From contig DIEM01000039.1 in the NCBI GenBank assembly GCA_002418625.1, forward strand, positions 2,310 through 56,075: 53,766 nt of DNA. Reading direction: 5' to 3'. The notes beneath the pieces were generated by a model that was not told the DNA's origin, searched no databases, and saw nothing but the letters and a program-made list of their open reading frames with translations. The position numbers and the translations under genes were made by a program. Position 1 is the first letter of the stretch, and the number at the start of each line of letters is the position of its first letter. Below are positions 9,204 to 18,007 of this stretch, in pieces. The stretch comes from Firmicutes bacterium UBA5774 (GTDB lineage Bacteria > Bacillota > Clostridia > Peptostreptococcales > Anaerovoracaceae).

Positions 9204-10691
9204 TTAATTCAGCTTTACGACCTCAATCGCCTTTTCGAGCTGCAGATCGGCATCGCTTCTCGCCGCGTCGCCGATGCGCTCAGCAACTGCCTTGACCAGC
9301 GCACCGCGTGTCGTCACGTCCAAAACGCCGTAGGCATAAAGCCCGCTGCCTTTTTGAAAGAGCCTGACAGCGGAGACCGTTCCGGTGTCCATCGTCCCGG
9401 TCACCTGAACTTCATAGCCCAGAAATTCCAGCCGCTGCTGCGCGCCGAAAACATTGAGCCCCATATCCCCTGCCTTCGGTTTGTCCGGCTCGGGCATGGG
9501 GGCGAAGTTTTCCGTCTCTTCGATCATCGCTTTGAGTTCTTCGTCGCCGCCTGTTGCGTTCTCGACAACATAATCAGGCGTCAATCCGATTTTATCGATC
9601 ACATTCTTGTCTGGCGTCAGGAAATAATATTCCGACAGCTTCATCGAGGCCCCGTTTTTCAGGCTCACGACTCTCTGTGCGGTTCCCTTGCCATAAGACT
9701 GGGTTCCGACAAGCACCGCCGCTCCGCTGTCCTGAAGAGCGCCGGCAAGTATTTCCGATGAGCTGGCGCTGCCTTCGTTGATCAGTACGGCGACTGAAAG
9801 ATATGTGATCCCGGCTCCGCTTGCTTCTATTGAATCCTTGATATCGCCCTGCTGCTCAAAATGAACAATCGGGCCAGCCGGCATCAGCTGATTTGCAATA
9901 TCTGCGGCAACCCCAATATAGCCACCGGGATTGTTGCGAAGGTCGATGACCAGGCGCTTCATGCCCTGCTTGATCAGTTTCAGTTTTTCTGCCGTGAATT
10001 CGCGATCCGTATCGCTGTCAAAGCTGTCGATCTTGATATAACCGATGCCATCTTCAAGCATTTTACCGCTCACCGAGCTTAACACAATGACTTCCCTCAC
10101 AAGCACAAACTTGATTATGCCACTGTGCCCTGAGCGTCTGACTCCAACCGTGACCTCGGTTCCTGCTTCTCCCCTCAGCATCGATACGATCTTGTCGCTT
10201 TGGAAGGATGTTACATCGGTACCGTCGATATCGACAACGATATCGCCCGGAAGAATCCCGGCCCTGTCAGCGGGCGTGCCCGCGATTGGCGCTATGACGA
10301 CGCATTGCCCGGAAGATGAATCCAGGCTGACACCGATCCCGCTGAATCTGCCGTCGACGGAATTTACAAAGTCCTCTTTTTCCTCATTTGTGCTGTAATA
10401 AACGCTGTGAGGATCCAAGGAGTCGAATATCCCTTTGAAAGCACCGTCGACCATCTGCTCGTACGTGATTTCGTCTTTGTAGTTATACCGAATGTCCTCC
10501 ATCAGTTCCTTCATGAATTCAAGTTCTGCATCGACGTAAGCTTCCTGCGCCGCGGAGGACCCGCTCGTTTCCGCGTAGACGACTGTCGGCGCCGCTGCGA
10601 AAAGCATGAACGAAAACGATGTGACGATCATGGCGATCGCAGTCAGGACCGCAATGATCTTGGCAATTTTCCTGGCAGTATTGTGACTCAT
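9204..10691 (-). CDS. ctpA: S41 family C-terminal processing peptidase with a peptidoglycan-binding domain
   Basis: The 495-aa protein has an N-terminal membrane helix (about 10-40), a PDZ domain (about 112-200), the S41 protease core and a C-terminal peptidoglycan-binding-like domain (about 410-480). The catalytic serine lies in GSASSSE at residues 307-313 and the general-base lysine in SYGKG (Lys335), so it should be active. Members cut exported proteins near their C-termini, outside the membrane. The ATG at 10691 follows AAGGTAGGGA. It sits inside the glycan operon, directly before the acyltransferase (21-bp gap), so it may mature an exported component of the surface-polymer system. Similar proteases also occur as stand-alone housekeeping genes. 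Confidence 0.92.
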   Translation of the reverse strand: MSHNTARKIAKIIAVLTAIAMIVTSFSFMLFAAAPTVVYAETSGSSAAQEAYVDAELEFMKELMEDIRYNYKDEITYEQMVDGAFKGIFDSLDPHSVYYSTNEEKEDFVNSVDGRFSGIGVSLDSSSGQCVVIAPIAGTPADRAGILPGDIVVDIDGTDVTSFQSDKIVSMLRGEAGTEVTVGVRRSGHSGIIKFVLVREVIVLSSVSGKMLEDGIGYIKIDSFDSDTDREFTAEKLKLIKQGMKRLVIDLRNNPGGYIGVAADIANQLMPAGPIVHFEQQGDIKDSIEASGAGITYLSVAVLINEGSASSSEILAGALQDSGAAVLVGTQSYGKGTAQRVVSLKNGASMKLSEYYFLTPDKNVIDKIGLTPDYVVENATGGDEELKAMIEETENFAPMPEPDKPKAGDMGLNVFGAQQRLEFLGYEVQVTGTMDTGTVSAVRLFQKGSGLYAYGVLDVTTRGALVKAVAERIGDAARSDADLQLEKAIEVVKLN

Positions 10692-10752
10692 TCCCTACCT
10701 TCTTTCAAATCAAATGCCGCCGGCGAACGCTGTGATCCTGCGGCAACGGCTG

Positions 10753-11181
10753 TCACAGAATCTCGATGTCGAGCCTGCTCCTGCCTTCAGACAATCCTCT
10801 GAGGCTTATGTGATAATCGATGTTGACCGAGCCCTTTGCCTCGTCCTTCCTGATGTTGTTCCTGACTTCATTGGTCAGCACTTCCATTTCGATGGCGCCG
10901 AAGGGCGTATCGTAAAAACCTTTGAAACGCTTGCCTTTTTCAAATTCCATTTCCGTGTCCGTAGAGGCTCCCTCGCCGAATCTGCGCATCTCGATCCTGT
11001 CCCCTGTGATCTTCAGGCTCGTGGTGCATCCGGTCATTCCGGAAAAGTCGCTCTCCGCATAGGTCAGATAAAGCGAATCATCCTGTTCATAAAATTTCCC
11101 CTCTGTCATAAATTCCATCTGCTGTTCTTCAGAGTCCTTCATGATTTGCTTGCCAATGATCTTCAGCATAATGTCTTTCAT
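10753..11181 (-). CDS. DUF1934 family protein (YwiB-like)
   Basis: The predicted product is 142 aa from the ATG at 11181, which follows GGAGGAGAG; an upstream frame extension to 11262 lacks such a site. It matches the small DUF1934 family of Firmicutes: a single antiparallel beta-barrel with features such as GKFYEQDDSLYLTYAES, a central TSLKI strand, and a C-terminal IDYHISL strand. YwiB of Bacillus is the familiar member, and no reaction is established. It lies between D-Ala-D-Ala ligase and CtpA in the same operon. There is no signal peptide, so it is probably cytoplasmic. Confidence 0.8.
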   Translation of the reverse strand: MKDIMLKIIGKQIMKDSEEQQMEFMTEGKFYEQDDSLYLTYAESDFSGMTGCTTSLKITGDRIEMRRFGEGASTDTEMEFEKGKRFKGFYDTPFGAIEMEVLTNEVRNNIRKDEAKGSVNIDYHISLRGLSEGRSRLDIEIL

Positions 11182-11212
11182 ATTGATCTCTCCTCCCCCC
11201 TGCAGCCGTTCG

Positions 11213-12346
11213 TCAGCCGGACCACTGCCTTTTACTTCTTTCTTTATATCTATCAAAGCCAAAACCGATGATCCTTTCGATCAGTTCCGGATATCCGACG
11301 CCGGCCTCCGCCCATAAAAGCGGGAACATGCTGAATCTCGTGAATCCCGGTATCGTATTGATCTCATTCAGGTAGATCTTGTCCGTTCCTCTTTCAAGGA
11401 AAAAATCGACTCTCGCAAAACCACAGCAATCCAATGCCTCATATGCCCTGACCGCTGTCTGCCTGATTTGATCCGCGACCTCCGGCGTTATACCGGCCGG
11501 AATGCATATTTTTGACGACCCGCCGTCGAAATATTTAGCCGTATAATCATAAAACTCATTGGAAGGCATGATCTCTCCGACAGCCGAAGCCGATGGCTTA
11601 TAATTTCCAATTATACCCGTTTCTATCTCGCGGCAATCAAGGCCCTCCTCGATGACGACTCTGCGGTCGTGCCTGAAGGCAGCTTCAAAAGCAGCCTCAA
11701 GACCGGCTCTGTCCTTCGCCTTGCTGATGCCGACGCTCGAGCCCATATTGGCCGGCTTGACAAACAGCGGATACACCAGTGCGCCTTCAACTTTCGAGAT
11801 GATAGCCTTGCTATTATACTCTATTTCTTCCTTAAAAACAACAATATGTTTGCAGATCGGAAGGCCGGCCTTGTCGAAAAGATCCTTGGCGACGGCCTTA
11901 TCCATGGCTGCCGCCGATCCCAGGACGCCGCAGCCCGCATAAGGGATATCCGCCATTTCAAAAAGTCCCTGGATCGTCCCGTCTTCACCGTTCGGTCCAT
12001 GCAGGACAGGAAAAGCGATATCGATCAGGTCGCGCAAAGAACATCCTCCTGCCCCAAGGACAGTGATCCCGTAACCGGCGGGGTCCGATGCAAGCGCGGC
12101 TTCAGCATCCGCCTGCCATTCTCCGGTTTCGATCCTATCAACCGGTCCGTCATAAAGCAGCCAGTTGCCGCCGCGCGTGATGCCGATCATAATGATGTCG
12201 AACTTGTCCTTATCAACGGCGTTGATGACGGATGCCGCTGACATAAGCGACACGTCATGCTCTCCGGATTTTCCTCCGAAAATGATTCCCAGTCTCGTTT
12301 TAGCGCCGCGATCCGTCATGCTCCCATTAGATTGTTTCCCGTCCAT
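11213..12346 (-). CDS. ddl: D-alanine--D-alanine ligase
   Basis: It joins two D-Ala with ATP to make the peptidoglycan terminal dipeptide. The product has the ATP-grasp order of Ddl: an N-terminal IIFGGKSGEHDVSL, HGPNGEDGTIQG near residue 130, the ATP-binding FVKPANMGSSVGISK, and the C-terminal metal site EINTIPGFT. The length (about 377 aa) is normal. I prefer the ATG at 12346, with AAGGAG about 10 bases upstream; a TTG at 12376 overlapping the previous stop is possible. It sits between sugar-nucleotide genes and DUF1934 in a surface-glycan operon. It may be the only Ddl of the cell or a dedicated copy; that cannot be told from this window. Confidence 0.93.
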   Translation of the reverse strand: MDGKQSNGSMTDRGAKTRLGIIFGGKSGEHDVSLMSAASVINAVDKDKFDIIMIGITRGGNWLLYDGPVDRIETGEWQADAEAALASDPAGYGITVLGAGGCSLRDLIDIAFPVLHGPNGEDGTIQGLFEMADIPYAGCGVLGSAAAMDKAVAKDLFDKAGLPICKHIVVFKEEIEYNSKAIISKVEGALVYPLFVKPANMGSSVGISKAKDRAGLEAAFEAAFRHDRRVVIEEGLDCREIETGIIGNYKPSASAVGEIMPSNEFYDYTAKYFDGGSSKICIPAGITPEVADQIRQTAVRAYEALDCCGFARVDFFLERGTDKIYLNEINTIPGFTRFSMFPLLWAEAGVGYPELIERIIGFGFDRYKERSKRQWSG

Positions 12347-12372
12347 ATGCCATGTGCTCCTTTCGGCCGGCG

Positions 12373-13683
12373 TCAACGGCCGATCCCTATATAATCGAGG
12401 CCTGCCGCCTCTACATTTTTTCTTTTATATACATCCCTTGTATCGAAGAAACCGCTGCCTCTCATGAGTTTCCTGACCTGTAGCAGATCAAGGCCTCGGA
12501 AAACACTCCATTCCGTCAGGATCATCGTCATATCCGCATCGCGCATCGCCTCTTTTTCATCGGTGCCAAAGATGATCCGGCCTTTCCAAAGAAGCCTTGC
12601 CTTATCCATTGCTTTGGGGTCGTACGCCTTGACGGTGGCTCCCGCAGCCAGCAGCTTGTTGATGATGTCCACCGCCGGGGCTTCCCTGATATCATCCGTT
12701 TCAGGCTTGAAGGCGATGCCGAGCACCGCGACTGTCTTGCCTGTAAAATCGGGGGAACCGAAATAAGTGGCGGCCTTTTGGACCACATAATCTTTTTGGA
12801 TCTGATTGCTGAGAATCACTGCATTCAGCAGCTGCATGTCCACATTCCTGTCTTTTGCCGCGGCCGCGATGGCCTGCGTGTCCTTCGGAAGGCATGAGCC
12901 GCCATAGCCGGGACCGGGATTCAGGTATTTGCTGCCGATCCGGGAGTCTTTTCCCATCGCTTTGGCCACTTCACGGACATCGACGCCGTAAGCGTCGCAG
13001 AGCCGGGACATCTCGTTTATGAACGCGACCTTCGTCGCAAGAAAGCAGTTCGAGCTGTATTTGATCATCTCGGCCGTCTGCAAATCCGTATAAATGAACG
13101 GGACGCTTTTTTCGACAAGCGGCGACATGATCCTGCGCATCGTCTCCACGGGCCTCTGGCTTTCGGTGCCGATGACGACGCGGTCCGGGTTCATGAAGTC
13201 CACCATCGCCCTTCCCTCCTGAAGAAATTCCGGGTTGGAGACGATGTCGAAATCACAGCCGGTCGAATTGTTGCTTCCTATGATCTCCTTGATCCGGCTG
13301 TTCGTACCGACGGGCACTGTGCTTTTTGTCACAATGATCTTATAGCTGTCCATGGCTTTTCCGATGGTTTCCGCCACATCGAAAATATAACTGAGGTCCG
13401 CACTGCCTCCGGGCAACTGAGGCGTCCCGACCGCAATAAAAATGAGCTCCGCCCATTTGACGGCTTCACTGACTTTTGTGGAAAAATCGATCCGATTATG
13501 CTGAAGATTGCTGTGAAGCTTCTTATGCAGATCCGGCTCGTAAAAAGGAACCTCGCCGTTTTTAAGGCTGGCGATCTTGTCGTCATCGATATCGACACAG
13601 CGGACACAGCATCCAAATTCCGCATACCCGACAGCAGTTGCCAAACCAACATATCCCGAACCTATTACCGCAAGTTTTTTCAT
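12373..13683 (-). CDS. ugd: UDP-glucose 6-dehydrogenase
   Basis: It oxidises UDP-glucose to UDP-glucuronate with 2 NAD+. The 436-aa protein has the N-terminal nucleotide fold (VIGSGYVGLATA), the conserved STVPVGT loop (121-127), NPEFLQEG, and the catalytic Cys264 in GPGYGGSCLPKD. The C-terminal domain contains the usual GIAFKPETDDIREAP motif. Its start overlaps the end of the UDP-glucuronate decarboxylase gene by 4 bp, so product and next enzyme are made together. The glucuronate may go to UDP-xylose through that neighbour or straight into a glucuronate-containing polymer. Confidence 0.95.
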   Translation of the reverse strand: MKKLAVIGSGYVGLATAVGYAEFGCCVRCVDIDDDKIASLKNGEVPFYEPDLHKKLHSNLQHNRIDFSTKVSEAVKWAELIFIAVGTPQLPGGSADLSYIFDVAETIGKAMDSYKIIVTKSTVPVGTNSRIKEIIGSNNSTGCDFDIVSNPEFLQEGRAMVDFMNPDRVVIGTESQRPVETMRRIMSPLVEKSVPFIYTDLQTAEMIKYSSNCFLATKVAFINEMSRLCDAYGVDVREVAKAMGKDSRIGSKYLNPGPGYGGSCLPKDTQAIAAAAKDRNVDMQLLNAVILSNQIQKDYVVQKAATYFGSPDFTGKTVAVLGIAFKPETDDIREAPAVDIINKLLAAGATVKAYDPKAMDKARLLWKGRIIFGTDEKEAMRDADMTMILTEWSVFRGLDLLQVRKLMRGSGFFDTRDVYKRKNVEAAGLDYIGIGR

Positions 13684-14642
13684 TTTTGCCCGCCTTCCAT
13701 AAAATATGTTATCGTTCTTTCCAGCCCTTCATCCAGACCGACGACCGGTTCCCAGTCCAGCAGGCGCCTGGCCTTTCCGATGTCAGGCATGCGCCTGCGC
13801 GGGTCATCCTCAGGCAGAGGATCGAACACGATCCTCGATTGGGAATCCGTCATAGCCAGGATCTTCTCAGCCAGTTCCCTGACGGTGAATTCACCGGGAT
13901 TCCCGAGATTCACCGGGCCGTGGACCTCTATTCTTCCGCTGGTTTTCGGGCTTTCGGCGTTCATCATCCTGATCAGCCCTCTGACGAGGTCATCGACATA
14001 ACAGAAGGACCTGGTCTGGCTTCCATCGCCGTAAATGGTGATATCTTCTCCAATTAGCGCCTGCATGATGAAATTGCTGACGACCCGGCCATCACCCGTC
14101 TGCATGCCCGGTCCGTATGTATTGAAAATACGTACGACCCTCACATCCACCCCATGGTGGCGCATGAAGTCGAAGCACAGAGTCTCCGCACAACGCTTGC
14201 CTTCGTCATAACAAGCCCTTGGTCCGGTCGGGTTGACATGCCCCCAGTAATCTTCGGTCTGGGGATGGACATTGGGATCTCCGTATACCTCGCTCGTGGA
14301 TGCCTGAAGCATGACCGCCCTGTTCTTTTTTGCCAGCTCCAGCATATTCAGCGTTCCGATCACGCTTGTTTTGAGCGTTCCCACCGGATCCCTCTGATAG
14401 TACACCGGCGATGCCGGACAAGCGAGGTTGATGATAAAGTCACTTTCTTCATCGATCCTGTCGACGATGTCATGCCTGATGAACCGAAAATCCCTGCTGC
14501 CTGTCAACAAGGGTTCGATATTGGAATACGTTCCGGTATGCAGGTTATCGATGCAGACGACCTTGTTGCCCTTTTCAAGAAGTGCTCTGCACAAATTCAT
14601 GCCGATAAAGCCTGCTCCGCCGGCTACAATGATTTTTTTCAA
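13680..14642 (-). CDS. uxs: UDP-glucuronate decarboxylase (UDP-xylose synthase)
   Basis: This extended short-chain dehydrogenase decarboxylates UDP-glucuronate to UDP-xylose through a 4-keto intermediate. It shows GGAGFIG at residues 8-14, the catalytic Ser/Thr region STSEVYGDP, YDEGKR as the YxxxK pair, and the family-typical GPRACYDEGKRCAE context and RIFNTYGPGM. Homologues begin at KKIIVAGGAG, and a TTG at 14642 with GAGGGAGC at good spacing gives exactly that start (320 aa). An in-frame ATG at 14681 would lie within the preceding gene. It overlaps ugd by 4 bp, which supports a two-step UDP-Glc to UDP-Xyl route. Confidence 0.9.
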   Translation of the reverse strand: MKKIIVAGGAGFIGMNLCRALLEKGNKVVCIDNLHTGTYSNIEPLLTGSRDFRFIRHDIVDRIDEESDFIINLACPASPVYYQRDPVGTLKTSVIGTLNMLELAKKNRAVMLQASTSEVYGDPNVHPQTEDYWGHVNPTGPRACYDEGKRCAETLCFDFMRHHGVDVRVVRIFNTYGPGMQTGDGRVVSNFIMQALIGEDITIYGDGSQTRSFCYVDDLVRGLIRMMNAESPKTSGRIEVHGPVNLGNPGEFTVRELAEKILAMTDSQSRIVFDPLPEDDPRRRMPDIGKARRLLDWEPVVGLDEGLERTITYFMEGGQK

Positions 14643-14647
14643 TAGTT

Positions 14648-15556
14648 TCAGCTCCCTCGATGCATATTTATCAATTTCCATCCGGCATAGGCCATCAATT
14701 CCTTGTTGAACCTGAACGGGATGTATTTAATCATATCAAGATATATCCTGAAGGCCTTCCCGAATTCCCGCTCCTTTATATATTCCACCATAACGCCCCT
14801 GTAACGCCGGGACCAGATCTTTGCCCGGGCATTGGGCACCTTCTTTTCCAAGCGCCTTACAGTCGGCTCATGCACAGAAAGGAAAAAATCACACTGGCGG
14901 TGAAATTCCGCAGCGGACAGGACGTTCGAACGGTCTGAGACATCGTTGCCGCAAAGCACCTCCCTGACGGCGCCGGCCAGGCGGCCGGCCTCAAAAAACC
15001 GAAGCATGAACGCCGAATCCTGATTGCGCCTGAACCGTTCGTCCCAGCCGCCTATGACGACAGCCGCATCCCTTCGCATCATAATGACATCGGTATAGAT
15101 ATAATTGCGGCCGGACAGGATATCAAAGGAGCTGTCGCCTTCAGCCGGCGGAAGCCTGTCTGCTCCGCCCCTTCGCCACCCGCAGGTGACGGCATCGAAC
15201 TGTTCATTTTCGAGCAGATACGCAGCTTGCCGCTCCAATTTTTCCGGAAAATACCAATCGTCATCATCCAGGAAGCAAACAATGTCTCCGCGGCTTTCGG
15301 CAATGCCCGTATTGCGCGCCGCAGCACCGTTGCGGTTCTTATCATGCTTCACATACCGGATCCTGTCATCCGATACGTAGGCGGCCATTCTATTCTCAGT
15401 CTTTTGCCTGTGCTCCGTCTCCGGATCATTGTCGTCAACGACCACAATCTCGATATTCGGATAAGTCTGGGCCAGAACGGAGTCGATGGCACGGGTCAGC
15501 ATATCCGACCGCTTGTACGTCGTAATAATGACGCTGATCAATGACTTGACATCCAT
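14648..15556 (-). CDS. Family 2 glycosyltransferase
   Basis: The 302-aa protein has the GT-A fold start ISVIITTYKRSDML, a VVVDDNDPET acceptor loop, GAAARNTGI, and the metal-binding FLDDDDWY at about residue 95. The C-terminal 80 residues are basic and probably membrane-associated. The donor sugar cannot be read from the sequence. It starts after an AGGAG site placed at the end of the TupA-like gene and ends 5 bp before the TTG of the UDP-xylose synthase gene. It very probably adds one sugar of the repeat unit at the cytoplasmic membrane face. Confidence 0.9.
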   Translation of the reverse strand: MDVKSLISVIITTYKRSDMLTRAIDSVLAQTYPNIEIVVVDDNDPETEHRQKTENRMAAYVSDDRIRYVKHDKNRNGAAARNTGIAESRGDIVCFLDDDDWYFPEKLERQAAYLLENEQFDAVTCGWRRGGADRLPPAEGDSSFDILSGRNYIYTDVIMMRRDAAVVIGGWDERFRRNQDSAFMLRFFEAGRLAGAVREVLCGNDVSDRSNVLSAAEFHRQCDFFLSVHEPTVRRLEKKVPNARAKIWSRRYRGVMVEYIKEREFGKAFRIYLDMIKYIPFRFNKELMAYAGWKLINMHRGS

Positions 15557-15560
15557 AGGC

Positions 15561-16466
15561 TCATCTCCTGTCGGGAAGCGTCAACATTCCGCCCAGCAAT
15601 TTGCTGCCGTACTCGCTGTAATGAGACCACATGCCGGCGGCAGGCGTAAAAGTCAGCTCTCCGAAAAGCGGTTTTCCATCATCGACATAAAAATCCGCCC
15701 TGACAAAAGGAAACGGCTCCGACAGCGCGGCCGCATGCTCCAATAATGCTTCGAAACAATCCGGCCGCTGCGTTCGGTCATTCGGAAGGACATCTTCGTT
15801 GAAAACGTCCACCCCTCTCCAATCCGGATCGTACATGGCATATCTGACCGCCGTGCTTCTGTCGGCGACCGTCAATATCAGCTCCGGCCGGCCGTTAAAG
15901 CAATATATCTTGAAGTCGGCAGGCAATTCTCCCGTTTCGGAGCCAAGATACCTTTCACAGATGATCTTCGGCCTGATGCCGTTGTAATGCGTCTCGCCCT
16001 GGTATTTACCGTATTTTTTCCGCATCCACCCGCGCAGCTTTTTGATTGCCGCCGCTTTGTCCAGCGCGCCTTTATCAAGGCAAATTATATTATAGCCGCA
16101 GCCGTGGGTGCATTTCAAGACGAACCTGTCAGGCAAGCCGTCCCAGGCGATCTCATCCGGGCTCTCATACACGCCGTAAAGCTCGTTCAGCAAAGCGGCG
16201 CCGCACTTTTCGCGCACATATTCCCTGACGGCATATTTGTCTGCGCACAGCGTCATGAGCGGGTCCCTCCAATATAGCTTCAGCCACTGCAGCTTGTCGT
16301 TGAATTCCACCGGATTCCTGAGCTCCAATGCTTTTCCCGTGACATTACGATGCAGGTATTCGGTCGCTGCCCGCCGGGAAATCAGGCTCAGTCCCCTGAA
16401 CACAGCTTCTCTGGACAAATAACGGACCGGGTGCTTTGTTTTCTTCAATTTTCTTATCAGGCTCAT
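15561..16466 (-). CDS. TupA-like ATP-grasp family protein
   Basis: The 301-aa protein matches the TupA-like ATP-grasp/glycosyltransferase group. It has the order NDKLQWLKLYWRDP, CADKYAVREYV, LKCTHGCGYNI, a basic RPKIICERYL segment, DFKIYCFNG, and a C-terminal FVRADFYVDDGK followed by GELTFTPAAGM. TupA was named from teichuronopeptide synthesis in an alkaliphilic Bacillus, and the family is common in capsule loci. The reaction is not settled: peptide-bond formation and glycosyl transfer have both been proposed. Its presence beside UDP-glucuronate genes and Ddl makes a glucuronate- or amino-acid-containing surface polymer a reasonable guess. The ATG follows GGAGG at about nine bases. Confidence 0.82.
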   Translation of the reverse strand: MSLIRKLKKTKHPVRYLSREAVFRGLSLISRRAATEYLHRNVTGKALELRNPVEFNDKLQWLKLYWRDPLMTLCADKYAVREYVREKCGAALLNELYGVYESPDEIAWDGLPDRFVLKCTHGCGYNIICLDKGALDKAAAIKKLRGWMRKKYGKYQGETHYNGIRPKIICERYLGSETGELPADFKIYCFNGRPELILTVADRSTAVRYAMYDPDWRGVDVFNEDVLPNDRTQRPDCFEALLEHAAALSEPFPFVRADFYVDDGKPLFGELTFTPAAGMWSHYSEYGSKLLGGMLTLPDRR

Positions 16467-16574
16467 CCGCCGATGCCTCCATGCTTTTATAATTTTGGCC
16501 TGAGCGCGGTCCGGAAAAACCTTCAGCCTTTCAAGCCGCCGCTTGATTATGGATCAGGCTGTTCAGACAGCCTG

Positions 16575-17894
16575 TCATATGCCTTCGGTCTTATCCGGCA
16601 GGAATATGATTTTTAGTGTCAGGAGCATCAATTCGATGTCAAGCAGAATCGAGTAACTGTTGATATAGATGATATCCATCAGCAGTTTGTCCCTCGGTGT
16701 CGTATTGTATTTGCCGTAAACCTGGGCGTAACCGGTAATGCCGGCCTTCATTTTAAGCCTGTAGCCGAACTCCGGCATCTCCAGGCTGTATTGCCGCGCT
16801 ATTTCCGGCCTTTCTGGCCTCGGTCCAACGATCGACATATCCCCTATAAGCACATTGATGAATTGAGGGACCTCGTCAAATCGTATTTTTCTTATAAAAG
16901 CCCCCACCGGCGTTATACGGTCGTCGTTTTTTTTCGCCAGCCTTGCTCTGCCGTCCTTTTCGGCGTCATCGACCATGCTCCTGAATTTATAGACCTTGAA
17001 CAGCTTTCCATCCCTGGTCAGCCTGTCCTGGCTGTAAAGGACCGGTCCGCCGTCATATAGTTTGATCGCGGCAGCCGTTACGGCCATGAACGGAGACAGC
17101 ACTGTCAGAATGAAGATCGATCCTGTGATATCAAGGATTCTCTTTATGATCTCCTGGCCGAAGGTCAGGGCTTCGTTCCTGCATACCAGAAGGGGCGTGT
17201 CCGAAAGCCCCGTCTGCCTTGTATTATGGAGAATGACGTCGGAAATGCCCGGAACGATATACAGCTGCATATTGCGCGCAAAGCAGAACTGATTGATATA
17301 TACACCGAATTCCGGGCTGGCGCCGCAGGTCATGATCCCTTCAAATCCATCAAAGTCCCCAAGCTCGAGCCTGGCCGCCGCCTCCCCCTCGCGCACGAAT
17401 GCAGCCAGGTTGAATCCGTATGGGCTCTGCTCCGCTTTCGCCGCCAACGCATCAGGGTAGTCCCCTCCGTATATGAGAACCGTCCTGCCGGGCTTATAGA
17501 CCGAATGATAGATCCTCCCCGAAATATTCGTCCAGATCAGGATGAAAATGTATTGCACGACCGTCGTGAAGATCAGGTAATCGATCCGCAGGAACTGCTT
17601 CGCGATGAGGGATATCTGGAAATAGGCGATCAGATTGACCAGCGTGACCGAAAGGATCTGGGAAAAAGCGATTTCCCGAAGCCGGTACGTCCCCATCTCA
17701 TATCCGTCATACGCCTTTGTCACGACCGCCAGTATTATCACATAGACGGCAATGTATACGAACAATCCCTTTGCATAATAAAGGAGGTAATGTCCGAGCG
17801 CGTTATATCTGGCAAGCGCGGCCACATAGAGCCCCGTCAGGACGATAGCCTCGGCGACGATGAATAGAAGTCCGATTGGCTTGCGATGATCCAT
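16575..17894 (-). CDS. Polyprenyl-phosphate sugar-1-phosphate transferase (initiating glycosyltransferase)
   Basis: The 439-aa protein has four to five N-terminal membrane helices, a central CoA-binding-like domain (about 135-240), a fifth helix, and the C-terminal bacterial sugar transferase domain. The domain has YKFRSMVDDAE, KIRFDEVPQFINVL, GDMSIVGPRPERP and GITGYAQV. Enzymes of this class start repeat-unit synthesis by placing a hexose-1-phosphate on undecaprenyl phosphate. It is the first gene of the minus-strand operon, with AAGGAG before the ATG and its own promoter (TTGCCT-N16-TATAAT). The 108-bp gap to the next gene holds a small CAGGCTG hairpin but no terminator, so transcription should continue. 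Confidence 0.92.
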   Translation of the reverse strand: MDHRKPIGLLFIVAEAIVLTGLYVAALARYNALGHYLLYYAKGLFVYIAVYVIILAVVTKAYDGYEMGTYRLREIAFSQILSVTLVNLIAYFQISLIAKQFLRIDYLIFTTVVQYIFILIWTNISGRIYHSVYKPGRTVLIYGGDYPDALAAKAEQSPYGFNLAAFVREGEAAARLELGDFDGFEGIMTCGASPEFGVYINQFCFARNMQLYIVPGISDVILHNTRQTGLSDTPLLVCRNEALTFGQEIIKRILDITGSIFILTVLSPFMAVTAAAIKLYDGGPVLYSQDRLTRDGKLFKVYKFRSMVDDAEKDGRARLAKKNDDRITPVGAFIRKIRFDEVPQFINVLIGDMSIVGPRPERPEIARQYSLEMPEFGYRLKMKAGITGYAQVYGKYNTTPRDKLLMDIIYINSYSILLDIELMLLTLKIIFLPDKTEGI

Positions 17895-17924
17895 ACTGAA
17901 AATATCTCCTTTTCCGGATTATTG

Positions 17925-17953
17925 TTGATGAAATCATATTATAATAATATAAT
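17925..17953 (+). promoter_or_regulatory. Sigma-A-type promoter for the divergent glycosyltransferase
   Basis: TTGATG at 17925-17930 and a perfect TATAAT at 17948-17953 are separated by 17 bp. The gene starts at 18008. Confidence 0.6.
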
Positions 17954-17965
17954 ACTTTAAGGCAA
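17938..17965 (-). promoter_or_regulatory. Sigma-A-type promoter of the glycan operon
   Basis: On the minus strand TTGCCT (17965-17960) and a perfect TATAAT (17943-17938) are 16 bp apart. It overlaps the opposite promoter, so the two polymerases would compete for the same 40 bp. Confidence 0.6.
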
Positions 17966-18007
17966 TTAACCATTACTAATTATCGCCTTTTGAATCGCGG
18001 AGGAACC

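Noticed and set aside
16555..16574. CAGGCTG-TTCAGA-CAGCCTG hairpin after the sugar transferase gene region
   Set aside because: No T tract follows in the direction of transcription, so I do not call a terminator; it may only be a weak pause or processing site.
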